Shown here in pieces: positions 9,412 through 17,273 of a DNA stretch of 64,000 bases. The notes below the pieces were generated by a model, which saw nothing but the letters and a program-made list of their open reading frames with translations, ran no database searches and was not told where the DNA came from. Numbering within the stretch: position 1 is the stretch's first letter; each line of letters begins with the position of its first letter. The stretch lies in NCBI RefSeq assembly GCF_000018325.1, contig NC_009922.1, positions 310,001 through 374,000 on the forward strand, given 5' to 3'. A program made the position numbers and the translations under genes. The DNA comes from Alkaliphilus oremlandii OhILAs. GTDB lineage: Bacteria; Bacillota; Clostridia; Peptostreptococcales; Natronincolaceae.

Positions 9412-10062
9412 ATGAGAGAAAAATTTACAAATCAATTAAGGGAGCTTAATCTTAAGATGTTGAAAATGGGTGCTATGGTAGAGCATATCATTGATCTGTC
9501 CATTGAGGCTCTAGTGAAACGAGATTTAGAGCTGGCAGGAAAGATTAATAAACTAGATGATGAAATTGACGAATTAGAGCTTGAAATAGAAATTGAATGT
9601 ATGCAGATATTGGCACTGCAACAGCCTATGGCAAAAGATCTAAGGGTTATAGGTACCATATTGAAGATCATAACCGACTTAGAGCGTATGGGGGATCATG
9701 CCGTGAATATTGCGAAGACCACGATTAAGATAGGAAATGCCCCTCTAATTAAACCATTAATCGATATCCCTAGAATGTCGAAGCTGTCTCAAGATATGGT
9801 AAGCAAAAGTCTGGATGCCTTTATGAAGGAAGATATAGAACTGTCTAGAGCCATAGCAGCAGAGGATGAATTGGTAGATAAAATCTATGAGGATATTTAT
9901 ATGGAGCTGATCGGAATGATGATAGAAAAACCGGAAATTATTGAACAGGCGACACATCTTCTATTCATTGGTAGGTTTTTAGAGCGGATTGCAGATCACG
10001 CCACCAATATAGGGGAAAGAGTGATCTATATGGTGACTGGAGAACGTGTTGAGATTAATTAA
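9412..10062 (+). CDS. phoU: Phosphate signalling protein PhoU
   Basis: A 216-residue all-helical protein with two PhoU repeats (about residues 15-105 and 118-205). Each holds the E/D-rich metal-binding segments: NKLDDEIDELELEIE in the first and AAEDELVDKIYEDIY in the second. DLERMGDHAVNIAK and LERIADHATNIGE are the paired family signatures. It starts 11 bases after pstB, with AAGGAGG as the ribosome site, and ends the operon. PhoU couples the Pst transporter to the PhoR/PhoP two-component system and damps the regulon when phosphate is ample. Confidence 0.97.
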   Translation: MREKFTNQLRELNLKMLKMGAMVEHIIDLSIEALVKRDLELAGKINKLDDEIDELELEIEIECMQILALQQPMAKDLRVIGTILKIITDLERMGDHAVNIAKTTIKIGNAPLIKPLIDIPRMSKLSQDMVSKSLDAFMKEDIELSRAIAAEDELVDKIYEDIYMELIGMMIEKPEIIEQATHLLFIGRFLERIADHATNIGERVIYMVTGERVEIN

Positions 10063-10136
10063 TAAAAATACACGAAATTATAGTTCTGAGCATATGGGCC
10101 TAAGCACACAAATTACCTGCAATAAAGTATGGGTTA

Positions 10137-10175
10137 TTTAACGGGTTATTAACTATAAGTTAATGTAGACTTAAT
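10137..10175 (+). promoter_or_regulatory. PhoP/PhoB box upstream of the nucleotidase-like gene
   Basis: TTTAAC (10137), ATTAAC (10148), GTTAAT (10159) and CTTAAT (10170) lie exactly 11 bp apart. A -10 match (TATACT, 10197-10202) lies 21 bp downstream, close to the spacing seen in PhoP-activated promoters. Confidence 0.75.
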
Positions 10176-10232
10176 TTCTATCTGAATATAAAGATGTATA
10201 CTATAGATAGAAATTAAAGGAGAGGTGATTGG

Positions 10233-10823
10233 ATGAAGCTTAATTTATGTATTGATATTGATGGAACGATTACAGATGCATACTATTGGTTAGAGCGAGC
10301 AAATCAGTATTTTGGAAAAAATTTAAAACCCAAGGATGTTACTACCTATGACATTCATGAAGTATTAAGGATTCCAAGAGAAGAGTACGATAAGTTTTAT
10401 GAATTATATAGCAAAGAGATCCATCTGGAAGCGGAAGTTAGAGAAAATGCGCAGAATGCACTTGTAAGCTTAAATAGTAAAAATAATATTTTCTATGTTA
10501 CAGCAAGAAGTCAGAGAATGAAAAGCATAACCGAAGAGTGGTTTCACAAAAACAATTTACCGAAAGGGAAGCTATATTTATTAGGATCTCACTATAAGGT
10601 AGATCAAGCGAAAGAACTATCCTGCCATATTTTTATAGAAGATCGCTATGAAAATGCATTGGAAATTGCAGCGGCTGGGTTTAAGGTGCTATTGATGGAT
10701 TGTTACTATAATCGAAAAGAATTGATGCCAGGTATAACAAGGGTTTTCAACTGGGTAGAGGTCTATAATGAAATCGAAAAATATAGGGAAGAAATTATAA
10801 AAGGAACCATTAAAATTGCTTAA
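10233..10823 (+). CDS. HAD-family 5'-nucleotidase-like phosphatase (NT5C/YqfW type)
   Basis: A 196-residue HAD-superfamily protein. The nucleophile motif is C-I-D-I-D-G-T-I-T-D at residues 6-15 (both Asp present). Motif II is FYVTARSQ with a Thr, Arg follows, and motif III/IV is IFIEDRYENALE. The arrangement fits the NT5C-type (deoxy)nucleotidases and the B. subtilis YqfW/YorS group. It is preceded by its own Pho box and follows pst-phoU, which suggests a role in recovering phosphate from nucleotides. There is no signal peptide, so it should act in the cytoplasm. The exact substrate is unknown. Confidence 0.8.
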   Translation: MKLNLCIDIDGTITDAYYWLERANQYFGKNLKPKDVTTYDIHEVLRIPREEYDKFYELYSKEIHLEAEVRENAQNALVSLNSKNNIFYVTARSQRMKSITEEWFHKNNLPKGKLYLLGSHYKVDQAKELSCHIFIEDRYENALEIAAAGFKVLLMDCYYNRKELMPGITRVFNWVEVYNEIEKYREEIIKGTIKIA

Positions 10824-10836
10824 TCGTTCCTTTTAT
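10799..10836 (+). terminator. Rho-independent terminator after the nucleotidase-like gene
   Basis: AAAAGGAAC (from 10799, inside the gene's last codons) pairs with GTTCCTTTT ending at about 10834. The T-rich 3' arm supplies the U tract. The hairpin overlaps the stop codon. Confidence 0.55.
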
Positions 10837-10881
10837 TGTGTTTATTTATTTTATTGGACCCATGCGGTCATGTGATGCTCT

Positions 10882-11079
10882 TTAGTTTAAAATCAACTCG
10901 TCAACTTTAACACCCAATACTTTGGCCAATACAACTACTTTATTGAGGGAAGGATTTTTTTTAGCTCCCCGTTCCAGCTCTTCAATATAGCTTTTCGAGA
11001 TATGCGTTAAGTTGGAAATATCCAAGGTGGTGTATCCTTTGATATTTCTTAGCTCTCTAACTTTTAAACCATTCAGCAT
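10882..11079 (-). CDS. Small Xre/Cro-type helix-turn-helix regulator
   Basis: A 65-residue protein that is a single HTH_3 domain. The scan helix region is GYTTLDISNLTHISKSYIEELERG, visible in pieces as TTLDISNLTHIS and SYIEELERG, followed by the PSLNKVVVLAKVLGVKVDEL helices typical of Cro/CI domains. AAAGGAGG lies seven to eight bases before the ATG at 11079. It is convergent with the nucleotidase-like gene and divergent from the FMN-repeat protein, so it could control the latter or itself. No target is evident. Confidence 0.88.
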   Translation of the reverse strand: MLNGLKVRELRNIKGYTTLDISNLTHISKSYIEELERGAKKNPSLNKVVVLAKVLGVKVDELILN

Positions 11080-11363
11080 AAAATTCCTCCTTTAAATTAG
11101 AAGCTTCAATCATCTAATCGGTATGGTCTAATTTACATTAAAGGTGCATCTCAATTAAATTATATAAAATTAACTTAAACTTTGCTTTAACAACAAGTTA
11201 AGTTTTAGTAAATATATAAAATTTGCTTCAATATTGTAGGAAAACGAACGATTTTCACATAGTATTTACTATTAAAAACTTGTTTTAAAAATATAAAAAT
11301 TATGGTATGATAGTATGGCATGATATTATGATACAATTATAACAATTACGGAGGTGTTTGGTT

Positions 11364-12722
11364 GTGGATAAGCAACAAAAAGCTGCACTTATTATAATGC
11401 CTATAGTAGCGATTGGTATTTTAGCTGGTGGAATGTTTATGTCAAACAAAGGAGCTACAGCTTCAGCTGCTACTTATACAGATGGGGTATATGAAGGTGT
11501 AGGAGAAGGATTCGCTGGACCAATTAAGGTTAAGGTTGAAGTTGCAGGTGGAAAAATTGCTTCTATAGATTTATTAGAGCATAGTGAGACACCGGGAATC
11601 GGTGATGTAGGAGCGCAAAATGTTATTGACAGCATTATAGCAGAACAAAAGGCAGATGTAGATGTATCTTCTGGCGCAACGTTCTCAAGTAACGGTGTAA
11701 TGGAAGCCGTTAAGAATGCCCTAAGCGCTGCTGGCGGAACACAAAGCTTTACTGATGGAGAATTCGAAGGTACTGGTGAGGGCTTCGGAGGACCAATTAA
11801 AGTTAAAGTCGTAGTTTCTGGTGGAAAGATCACTGGGATCGAGCTATTAGAAAATAGCGAGACACCAGGCTTAGGAGATGTAGGCGCACAAAATGTTATC
11901 GATAGCATCATAGCAGAACAGAAGACAGATGTAGATGTATCTTCTGGTGCAACATTCTCAAGTAACGGTGTAATGGAAGCGGTTAAAAATGCTTTAGCTG
12001 GTGGAACTGCAGGCGCTAAGGAAGAGCCAGCAGAAGAAGCAGTTGAAGAAGTTGAATTTATAGATGGCGTTTATGAAGGAGCTGCAGAAGGTTTCCATGG
12101 CGATATCAAAGTAAAAGTAGAAGTTAAAGATGGTAAGCTTGTAAGCATCGAAGTTTTAGAGCACGGTGAAACTGAGGGCTTAGGAGATGTTGCATTAACA
12201 GAGCTATCCAATGCAATGATCGAAAAACAAACGGTAGCAGTGGATGGTAAAACAGGAGCAACCTATTCTAGTAAAGGAATTCAAGCTGCTGTGATTAATG
12301 CATTAAAGAGTGAGGCAATGGCTACTGCAGAAGCAACAGACAAAAAAGCTGAAGAAGTGAAAGTGGAAGATAAGAAGGAAGAAGCTAAAGAAGAGCCTAA
12401 AAAAGAAGAGCCTAAAAAAGAGGAAGCTAAACCAGCGGAACCTGCTAAGGCAGATGGCTTTAAAGATGGTACCTACGTAGGAAAAGCGGAAGGTTTCTAC
12501 GGTAACATCGAAATGAAGGTTACCATTGCTGGAGGAAAAATCTCAGACGTTACAATTAACAAAATGGATGAGACAGAGGGCATCGGTGACGTGGCAGTGA
12601 AGAAGATTGCAGAAAATGCTAAGGCTAAGAATACAGGAAACCTAGATACCATATCTGGAGCAACTGTTTCAAGTACAGGAGCAATTACAGCGATTAAAAA
12701 TGCATTAAGCCAAGCGAAATAA
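11364..12722 (+). CDS. Membrane-anchored protein with four FMN-binding repeats
   Basis: A 452-residue exported protein. The GTG at 11364 follows GGAGGTG by seven bases; the TTG at 11358 is too close to that site. One hydrophobic segment (residues about 8-27) acts as signal or anchor. Four FMN_bind domains follow, each with the D-G-x-Y/F-x-G start, a GGKI hairpin, an E-T-x-G-(I/L)-G-D-V segment and a covalent-FMN motif: SSGAT in domains 1 and 2, KTGAT in domain 3 and ISGAT in domain 4. A Lys/Glu/Pro-rich linker of about 55 residues separates domains 3 and 4. The Thr of each motif is the expected flavinylation site for ApbE, as in RnfG/NqrC and Listeria PplA. It probably carries electrons outside the membrane. 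The redox partner is not in this window. Confidence 0.88.
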   Translation: MDKQQKAALIIMPIVAIGILAGGMFMSNKGATASAATYTDGVYEGVGEGFAGPIKVKVEVAGGKIASIDLLEHSETPGIGDVGAQNVIDSIIAEQKADVDVSSGATFSSNGVMEAVKNALSAAGGTQSFTDGEFEGTGEGFGGPIKVKVVVSGGKITGIELLENSETPGLGDVGAQNVIDSIIAEQKTDVDVSSGATFSSNGVMEAVKNALAGGTAGAKEEPAEEAVEEVEFIDGVYEGAAEGFHGDIKVKVEVKDGKLVSIEVLEHGETEGLGDVALTELSNAMIEKQTVAVDGKTGATYSSKGIQAAVINALKSEAMATAEATDKKAEEVKVEDKKEEAKEEPKKEEPKKEEAKPAEPAKADGFKDGTYVGKAEGFYGNIEMKVTIAGGKISDVTINKMDETEGIGDVAVKKIAENAKAKNTGNLDTISGATVSSTGAITAIKNALSQAK

Positions 12723-12740
12723 CAATTCAATCATACTATA

Positions 12741-12772
12741 AAAAGCACTGGATGAAGTCCAGTGCTTTTTTA
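12741..12772 (+). terminator. Terminator of the FMN-repeat gene
   Basis: AAAAGCACTGGA pairs with TCCAGTGCTTTT across a five-base loop (TGAAG) and runs into a T tract. It cleanly separates the FMN-repeat gene from the riboswitch transcript that begins about 60 bp later. Confidence 0.9.
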
Positions 12773-12795
12773 AATAGCCCATAGATTCACTATTG

Positions 12796-12824
12796 TTGAC
12801 AGAAATGTACAGATGAGATATAAT
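12796..12824 (+). promoter_or_regulatory. Strong sigma-A promoter driving the orphan riboswitch
   Basis: A consensus TTGACA at 12796-12801 and a consensus TATAAT at 12819-12824 are separated by exactly 17 bp. Transcription would begin near 12831, about 20 bases before the aptamer core. Confidence 0.85.
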
Positions 12825-12850
12825 AAATCTGAATAAACAGTAAAATACAA

Positions 12851-12976
12851 ATAAGGGAATTGGGTTAGAATCCCAAACGGTCTCGCCGCTGTATTAGCTG
12901 AATTTACTTCATATGCCACTGAATTTATGTTTGGGAAGGCGAAGTAAATGCTCTTAGGCTTAAGTCAGAATACCTT
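12851..12976 (+). ncRNA. Cobalamin riboswitch aptamer without a downstream coding region
   Basis: The conserved cobalamin-aptamer blocks appear in order: AAGGGAA, a short hairpin TTGGG/CCCAA, ACGGTCTCGCCGCTGTA, GCCACTG, GGGAAGGCG and AAGTCAGAATACC. TTTACTTC (12904-12911) and GAAGTAAA pair to form the peripheral stem that encloses GCCACTG and GGGAAGG. After the aptamer comes an AT-rich hairpin (TAAATAA 12982-12988 with TTATTTA 13004-13010, then five T), and then the terminator at 13085. No plus-strand coding region with a ribosome site follows; the next gene, nhaC, lies on the opposite strand, tail to tail. The RNA may be a remnant, a B12-controlled small RNA, or a source of antisense RNA to nhaC. 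Confidence 0.85.
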
Positions 12977-13084
12977 TATTCTAAATAATTTACGAGTCAT
13001 AAGTTATTTATTTTTAATGCGTATAAATTTTGTAGGCATTTGTATTTGTCTAACAACTTTGTATTATTTTTTATGCATAAAATA

Positions 13085-13112
13085 AAAACCCTGACTCTGT
13101 CAGGGTTTTTTC
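13085..13112 (+). terminator. Bidirectional terminator between riboswitch RNA and nhaC
   Basis: AACCCTGAC pairs with GTCAGGGTT around a three-base TCT loop. T tracts flank it on both strands (TTTTTT on plus, TTTTTATTTT on minus), so it can end both the riboswitch transcript and the convergent nhaC message. Confidence 0.9.
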
Positions 13113-13123
13113 CTTTATATAGA

Positions 13124-14554
13124 TTATTTACTAGTTACGACAACCTTACCGTTTTTATCTAGTTCATTCCCATCCTTGTCTATTTTAGTGATACTGAAAC
13201 CAATGTATCCATATAGAATTGCAACAAGAGGGTTGATCCAGTTTAGGAAAGCATAAGGTGCGAATGCTAATGGTGAAACTAACAGGGCACTTTGCATAAA
13301 CGCTCCACAAGTATTCCAAGGGATTAAAGCAGATGTTAATGTACCAGCATCTTCTAATGTTCTAGATAAAACCTTAGGGTGAATTCCTCTGTCTCTGTAA
13401 ACATCCTTGTACATTCTACCAGGGATTACGATCGATAGATATTGGTCGGCAGCAAGGATATTAACCGCAAGGCTTGTTAAAATTGTTGCTAATATTAAAG
13501 AACCTGTATTGTTTGCGAATTTTAATATTGCATTTCCGATGGATCCAAGCATACCTGTTCTTTCCATAATGCCACCGAAGACCATGGCTAATAGGATTAA
13601 TGAAACAGTCCACATCATGGAGTCTAATCCACCACGATTTAAGAGTTCGTCAACCATTTCAACGCCACTCTCGATTTCAAATCCGTAGTGTGCAGCATTG
13701 ATCACGTCTCCTAAGCCGGAGCCTTGGAATATCATTGCGAATATACCACCTAAAGCAGTACCAGCAAGTAATCCAGGAAGTGCAGGAACCTTAAGAACTA
13801 CTAAGATAATAACGATAACAGGAGGTAGCAGTAATAAGGGTGAAACATTGAAGTTTGCTGAGATTCCTTCTAAGATAATATCGATATTTGCTGTGTCTAA
13901 AGTTGCGCCTGCATATTTTGCGCCGATAATACCGTATAAAACTAAGGAAATCAATAAACTTGGAACTGTTGTATAGAACATATGTCTAATATGTTCAAAT
14001 AATGTTGTACCAGCCATTGCTGGAGCTAGGTTCGTTGTATCTGAAAGAGGTGACATTTTATCTCCAAAATATGCACCGGAAACGATTGCACCGGCTACAA
14101 TGGCAGACGGAATACCTAAACCCTGTCCAACACCGATTAGAGCAACCCCTACTGTACCAGCAGTAGTCCAAGAGCTACCTGTGGCTAAGGCAACGATAGA
14201 ACAGATCAGCGTTGTAGCTACTAGGAAAATACCAGGAGATAGAACTTTTAATCCATAATAAATCATTGTAGGAACGGTACCACTCAGTATCCATGTTCCG
14301 ATAACACTACCGATGACCATCAATATTAAGATAGCCTGCATGGACATTTGAATTGTTTCAATAGCACCAGTCTCTATTTCATCCCATTTATAACCTAAGG
14401 ATATAATCGCTACTAAAGAAGCAACTGCAATAGCAACGATGATAGGAATGTGAGGATCCGCTTCAAACTTTGTGATTGCTACAAATAGAGATGCTACAAG
14501 TACAACAATAGGAATGAGTGCGTGTAAAAGCGTGGCTTGCTTTTTCGTTTCCAT
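13124..14554 (-). CDS. nhaC: Na+/H+ antiporter, NhaC family
   Basis: A 476-residue polytopic membrane protein with about 11-12 hydrophobic segments. ATGSSWTTAGTVGVALIGVGQGLGIP and YFGDKMSPLSDTTNLAPA, seen here as GSSWTTAGTVGVALIG and GDKMSPLSDTTNLA, are the core of the NhaC/ArsB-fold family, and a late SALIPWNTCGAFM segment also fits. GAGGAGGAAA precedes the ATG. The family exchanges Na+ for H+ (some members exchange malate/lactate, arginine or tyrosine), so the precise ions are not certain. It may help pH or sodium homeostasis in a sodium-dependent anaerobe. It is convergent with the orphan B12 riboswitch. Confidence 0.92.
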   Translation of the reverse strand: METKKQATLLHALIPIVVLVASLFVAITKFEADPHIPIIVAIAVASLVAIISLGYKWDEIETGAIETIQMSMQAILILMVIGSVIGTWILSGTVPTMIYYGLKVLSPGIFLVATTLICSIVALATGSSWTTAGTVGVALIGVGQGLGIPSAIVAGAIVSGAYFGDKMSPLSDTTNLAPAMAGTTLFEHIRHMFYTTVPSLLISLVLYGIIGAKYAGATLDTANIDIILEGISANFNVSPLLLLPPVIVIILVVLKVPALPGLLAGTALGGIFAMIFQGSGLGDVINAAHYGFEIESGVEMVDELLNRGGLDSMMWTVSLILLAMVFGGIMERTGMLGSIGNAILKFANNTGSLILATILTSLAVNILAADQYLSIVIPGRMYKDVYRDRGIHPKVLSRTLEDAGTLTSALIPWNTCGAFMQSALLVSPLAFAPYAFLNWINPLVAILYGYIGFSITKIDKDGNELDKNGKVVVTSK

Positions 14555-14970
14555 AGAAATAATTTCCTCCTCTAAAATTTATTTATTTTTTGTATGAATG
14601 CATTTCTTGTAACCCCTTGAGAGCCACTCCCTTCTTTGGTTAAGTATCACTTTAAAATTATTGCATGAGTATGCATTGATACATAACTATATTACTACAA
14701 ATAGATAGAAAATTCAAACTCAATTTATGTAAAAAATAATAATCTTCATTAAATATTTGTAATACTAATGGAAAATACAAGATCCTTCGATCGAGCTGTG
14801 ATTTACAAGCATCTAGTGTCGTGGTATGATGTAATTGAAATATTTAGAATAATTTTAATTATAAAAGTACGTTTTTTTTTTAACTAAGTTAGAGTATAAT
14901 TAGATTATACTTTGCTGTAAATGTGGAATCCTTTATACAAACTGGCAAGGAACTGAAAGGAGTGGGATAA
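14555..14970 (+). promoter_or_regulatory. Intergenic region with promoter for the NuoEFG-like operon
   Basis: This 416-bp AT-rich gap lies between two divergent genes. The clearest element is TTTACA (14802-14807) and TATGAT (14825-14830) with a 17-bp spacer, directed rightward. A second -10-like TATAAT lies at 14895-14900. No open frame, repeat or riboswitch was recognised. The leader from the first promoter would be about 130 bases. Confidence 0.6.
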
Positions 14971-15483
14971 ATGAGTTGTTGTGAGGGAAAAAGTAGGAAG
15001 TTAGCAATGGAGATATCAGCACAGGATGAGGACAAACTAAAGAGCATTTTAAGCAAATATGAGGGCAAAAAAGGTAGTTTGATTAGTATTTTACAAGATG
15101 TTCAGGAATATTATAACTATTTACCGATGGATGCCTTGAACTATATATCTGTGGAAACTGGTATTAAACCAGCTAAGATCCACGGTGTCGCTACATTCTA
15201 TACTCAATTTAGACTAAAACCAGTAGGGGAAAAATTGATAATGCTTTGTCAAGGAACAGCTTGTCACGTAAATGGATCCAAGGCTGTAGAGGAGGCAATT
15301 AAGGAAGAACTCCATATTCAAGATGGTGAAACTACAGAAGATAACCTCTTTACATTAATCAATGTTGCGTGCTTAGGATGTTGCAGCCTGTCTCCGGTGA
15401 TGATGATCAATGACGATACCTATGGGAATCTGACACCGGAAAAGGTGAAAAGTATTATCAGAGAAATTAAATCTGCGCAATAG
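14971..15483 (+). CDS. NuoE-like [2Fe-2S] subunit (StnA-like) of a flavin-based oxidoreductase
   Basis: A 170-residue member of the 24-kDa complex I/HydC thioredoxin-like ferredoxin family. An N-terminal helical bundle (GSLISILQDVQEYYNYLP) precedes the [2Fe-2S] domain. Its four ligands are in CQGTACH (C-x4-C) and CLGCC (C-x3-C), the standard NuoE spacing. The N terminus has an extra MSCCEG with two Cys. AAAGGAGTGGG precedes the ATG. It is the first gene of a three-gene operon with NuoF-like and NuoG/GltD-like proteins. Confidence 0.93.
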   Translation: MSCCEGKSRKLAMEISAQDEDKLKSILSKYEGKKGSLISILQDVQEYYNYLPMDALNYISVETGIKPAKIHGVATFYTQFRLKPVGEKLIMLCQGTACHVNGSKAVEEAIKEELHIQDGETTEDNLFTLINVACLGCCSLSPVMMINDDTYGNLTPEKVKSIIREIKSAQ

Positions 15484-15503
15484 AGAATAAAGGGGGCTTC
15501 GAT

Positions 15504-17252
15504 ATGAAAATCATTGTGGGTCAAGGTAGCTGCGGTATCGCTGCTGGTGCCAATAAAGTATATTCTGTTTTAAAAGAACAAATAGAGCATAGAAACCTAG
15601 ATATTGAGTTGAAATCAACGGGTTGTATCGGAATGTGTTATTTAGAGCCGATTGTAGATCTGATTGACGAAAATGGACATAAAGAGACCTTTGTAAAAGT
15701 AGACGGAGACATGGCAAATGCAATTGTTGCTGCAATCGCAGAACGACAAGGGAATTCATCTACAATCGAGGAAGTAGATCGAGAGATTTTATCGAAGCAA
15801 AAAAGAGTGGCTTTGAAAAACTGTGGCATTATTGATCCAGAAAATATAGACGAATACATTGCCACTGGTGGATATGAAGCGATGAAAAAGTGCTTAGAGA
15901 CCATGACACCAGAAGATGTCATCGAAGAAATTAAGATTTCTGGCTTAAAAGGAAGGGGAGGCGCTGGATTCCCAACATGGTTTAAGTGGAATGCAGCAAA
16001 GCAATCGCCAGGAAGCGTGAAGTATGTAGTGTGCAACGCGGACGAGGGAGACCCTGGTGCCTTCATGGATCGAAGCGTATTGGAGGGAGATCCTCATAAT
16101 TTAATAGAGGGTATGATCATCAATGGATATGCCATTGGGGCAAATGAAGGAATTATTTATGTAAGAGCGGAATATCCTCTTGCTATAAATCGATTGAACC
16201 ATGCTATAGAAGAAGCGAGAAGCAGGGGATATCTAGGAAAGAATATTTTAGGACTGGATAAATTTGACTTTGATTTGAGGATTAAAGCAGGAGCAGGCGC
16301 ATTTGTCTGTGGAGAAGAAACGGCATTGATTGAATCCTTACAGGGCGAAAGAGGGATGCCGAGGCTGAAGCCGCCATTTCCAGCACAGAGAGGCTATTGG
16401 GATAAGCCTACAAATATTAATAATGTTGAAACCTTCGCCAATGTTGCTTGGATTATCAACAATGGTGGTGCTGCATTTGGTCACATGGGAACAGAGAATA
16501 GCAAAGGAACCAAGGTTTTTGCATTGACTGGAAAGATAAAAAAAGGCGGATTGGTTGAGGTTCCTATGGGAATCACTTTAAGAGATATCGTATACGATAT
16601 CGGTGGCGGGATTAAAGGGGATAAAGAGTTTAAGGCTGTGCAAATGGGTGGACCATCCGGTGGCTGTATACCAGCAGAGCTTTTGGATACATCGGTGGAC
16701 TATGAGTCCATTGCTAAAATAGGTGCCATCATGGGTTCCGGTGGTATGGTCGTTATGGACGAAACCACTTGCATGGTGGATATGGCAAGGTTTTTCCTAG
16801 ATTTTACACGGAAGGAATCCTGCGGAAAATGCATTCATTGTAGAATTGGGACAAAAAGGATGCTGGAAATATTAACTAGAATTTGTGAAGGTGAAGGAAA
16901 AGAGGGCGATATCGAACTCTTAGAAGACCTTGGAGAAAAAATAAAAGAGGGCTCCCTATGTGGATTAGGTCAAACGGCTCCCAATCCAGTACTGAGCACA
17001 ATTCGATACTTTAGAGAGGAATATGAAAGTCATATTCACCGTAAAAAGTGTCCTGCAAAGCAATGCAGAAACTTATTGGAATACAATATCTTAGATGAAA
17101 AATGTATCGGTTGTGGGCTTTGTAGGCGGAACTGTCCTGTGGAAGCGATTTCAGGAGAAACTAAAAAGGTGCATTCCATCAACCAAGAGCTATGTATTCA
17201 ATGTGGTAAATGCTATGAAGTTTGTAAGTTTGGCGCAGTAATTGTTGACTAA
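15504..17252 (+). CDS. NuoF-like NADH-binding flavoprotein subunit (StnB-like)
   Basis: A 582-residue protein. Residues 1-90 form a thioredoxin-like [2Fe-2S] domain (Cys10, Cys41, Cys45 and a further position). Next come the FMN/NADH Rossmann region (LKGRGGAGFPTWFKW and GAGAFVCGEETALIESL), an SLBB segment, and the NuoF 4Fe-4S region (ESCGKCIHCRIGT). The C-terminal 60 residues add two ferredoxin 4Fe-4S motifs, CIGCGLCRRNCP and CIQCGKCYEVC. This architecture is shared by HydB of bifurcating hydrogenases, HndC, and StnB of bifurcating transhydrogenases. It should oxidise or reduce NAD(H) at FMN. It lies 20 bp after the NuoE-like gene. Confidence 0.93.
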   Translation: MKIIVGQGSCGIAAGANKVYSVLKEQIEHRNLDIELKSTGCIGMCYLEPIVDLIDENGHKETFVKVDGDMANAIVAAIAERQGNSSTIEEVDREILSKQKRVALKNCGIIDPENIDEYIATGGYEAMKKCLETMTPEDVIEEIKISGLKGRGGAGFPTWFKWNAAKQSPGSVKYVVCNADEGDPGAFMDRSVLEGDPHNLIEGMIINGYAIGANEGIIYVRAEYPLAINRLNHAIEEARSRGYLGKNILGLDKFDFDLRIKAGAGAFVCGEETALIESLQGERGMPRLKPPFPAQRGYWDKPTNINNVETFANVAWIINNGGAAFGHMGTENSKGTKVFALTGKIKKGGLVEVPMGITLRDIVYDIGGGIKGDKEFKAVQMGGPSGGCIPAELLDTSVDYESIAKIGAIMGSGGMVVMDETTCMVDMARFFLDFTRKESCGKCIHCRIGTKRMLEILTRICEGEGKEGDIELLEDLGEKIKEGSLCGLGQTAPNPVLSTIRYFREEYESHIHRKKCPAKQCRNLLEYNILDEKCIGCGLCRRNCPVEAISGETKKVHSINQELCIQCGKCYEVCKFGAVIVD

Positions 17253-17273
17253 TTTACACAAGGGGGAATATAA

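Noticed and set aside
11175..11202. A fourth Pho box upstream of the FMN-repeat gene
   Set aside because: TTAAAC, TTTAAC and GTTAAG show 11-bp phase, but only one hexamer is a good match and the region is very AT-rich. Too weak to claim.
12851..12976. Riboswitch controlling nhaC
   Set aside because: The aptamer is on the plus strand and nhaC on the minus strand, convergent, so it cannot be in the nhaC leader.
14938..14960. Sigma-54 type -24/-12 promoter before the NuoE-like gene
   Set aside because: CTGGCAAGGAACTG lacks the GC dinucleotide of the -12 element at the right spacing; a sigma-A-like promoter lies at 14802-14830.
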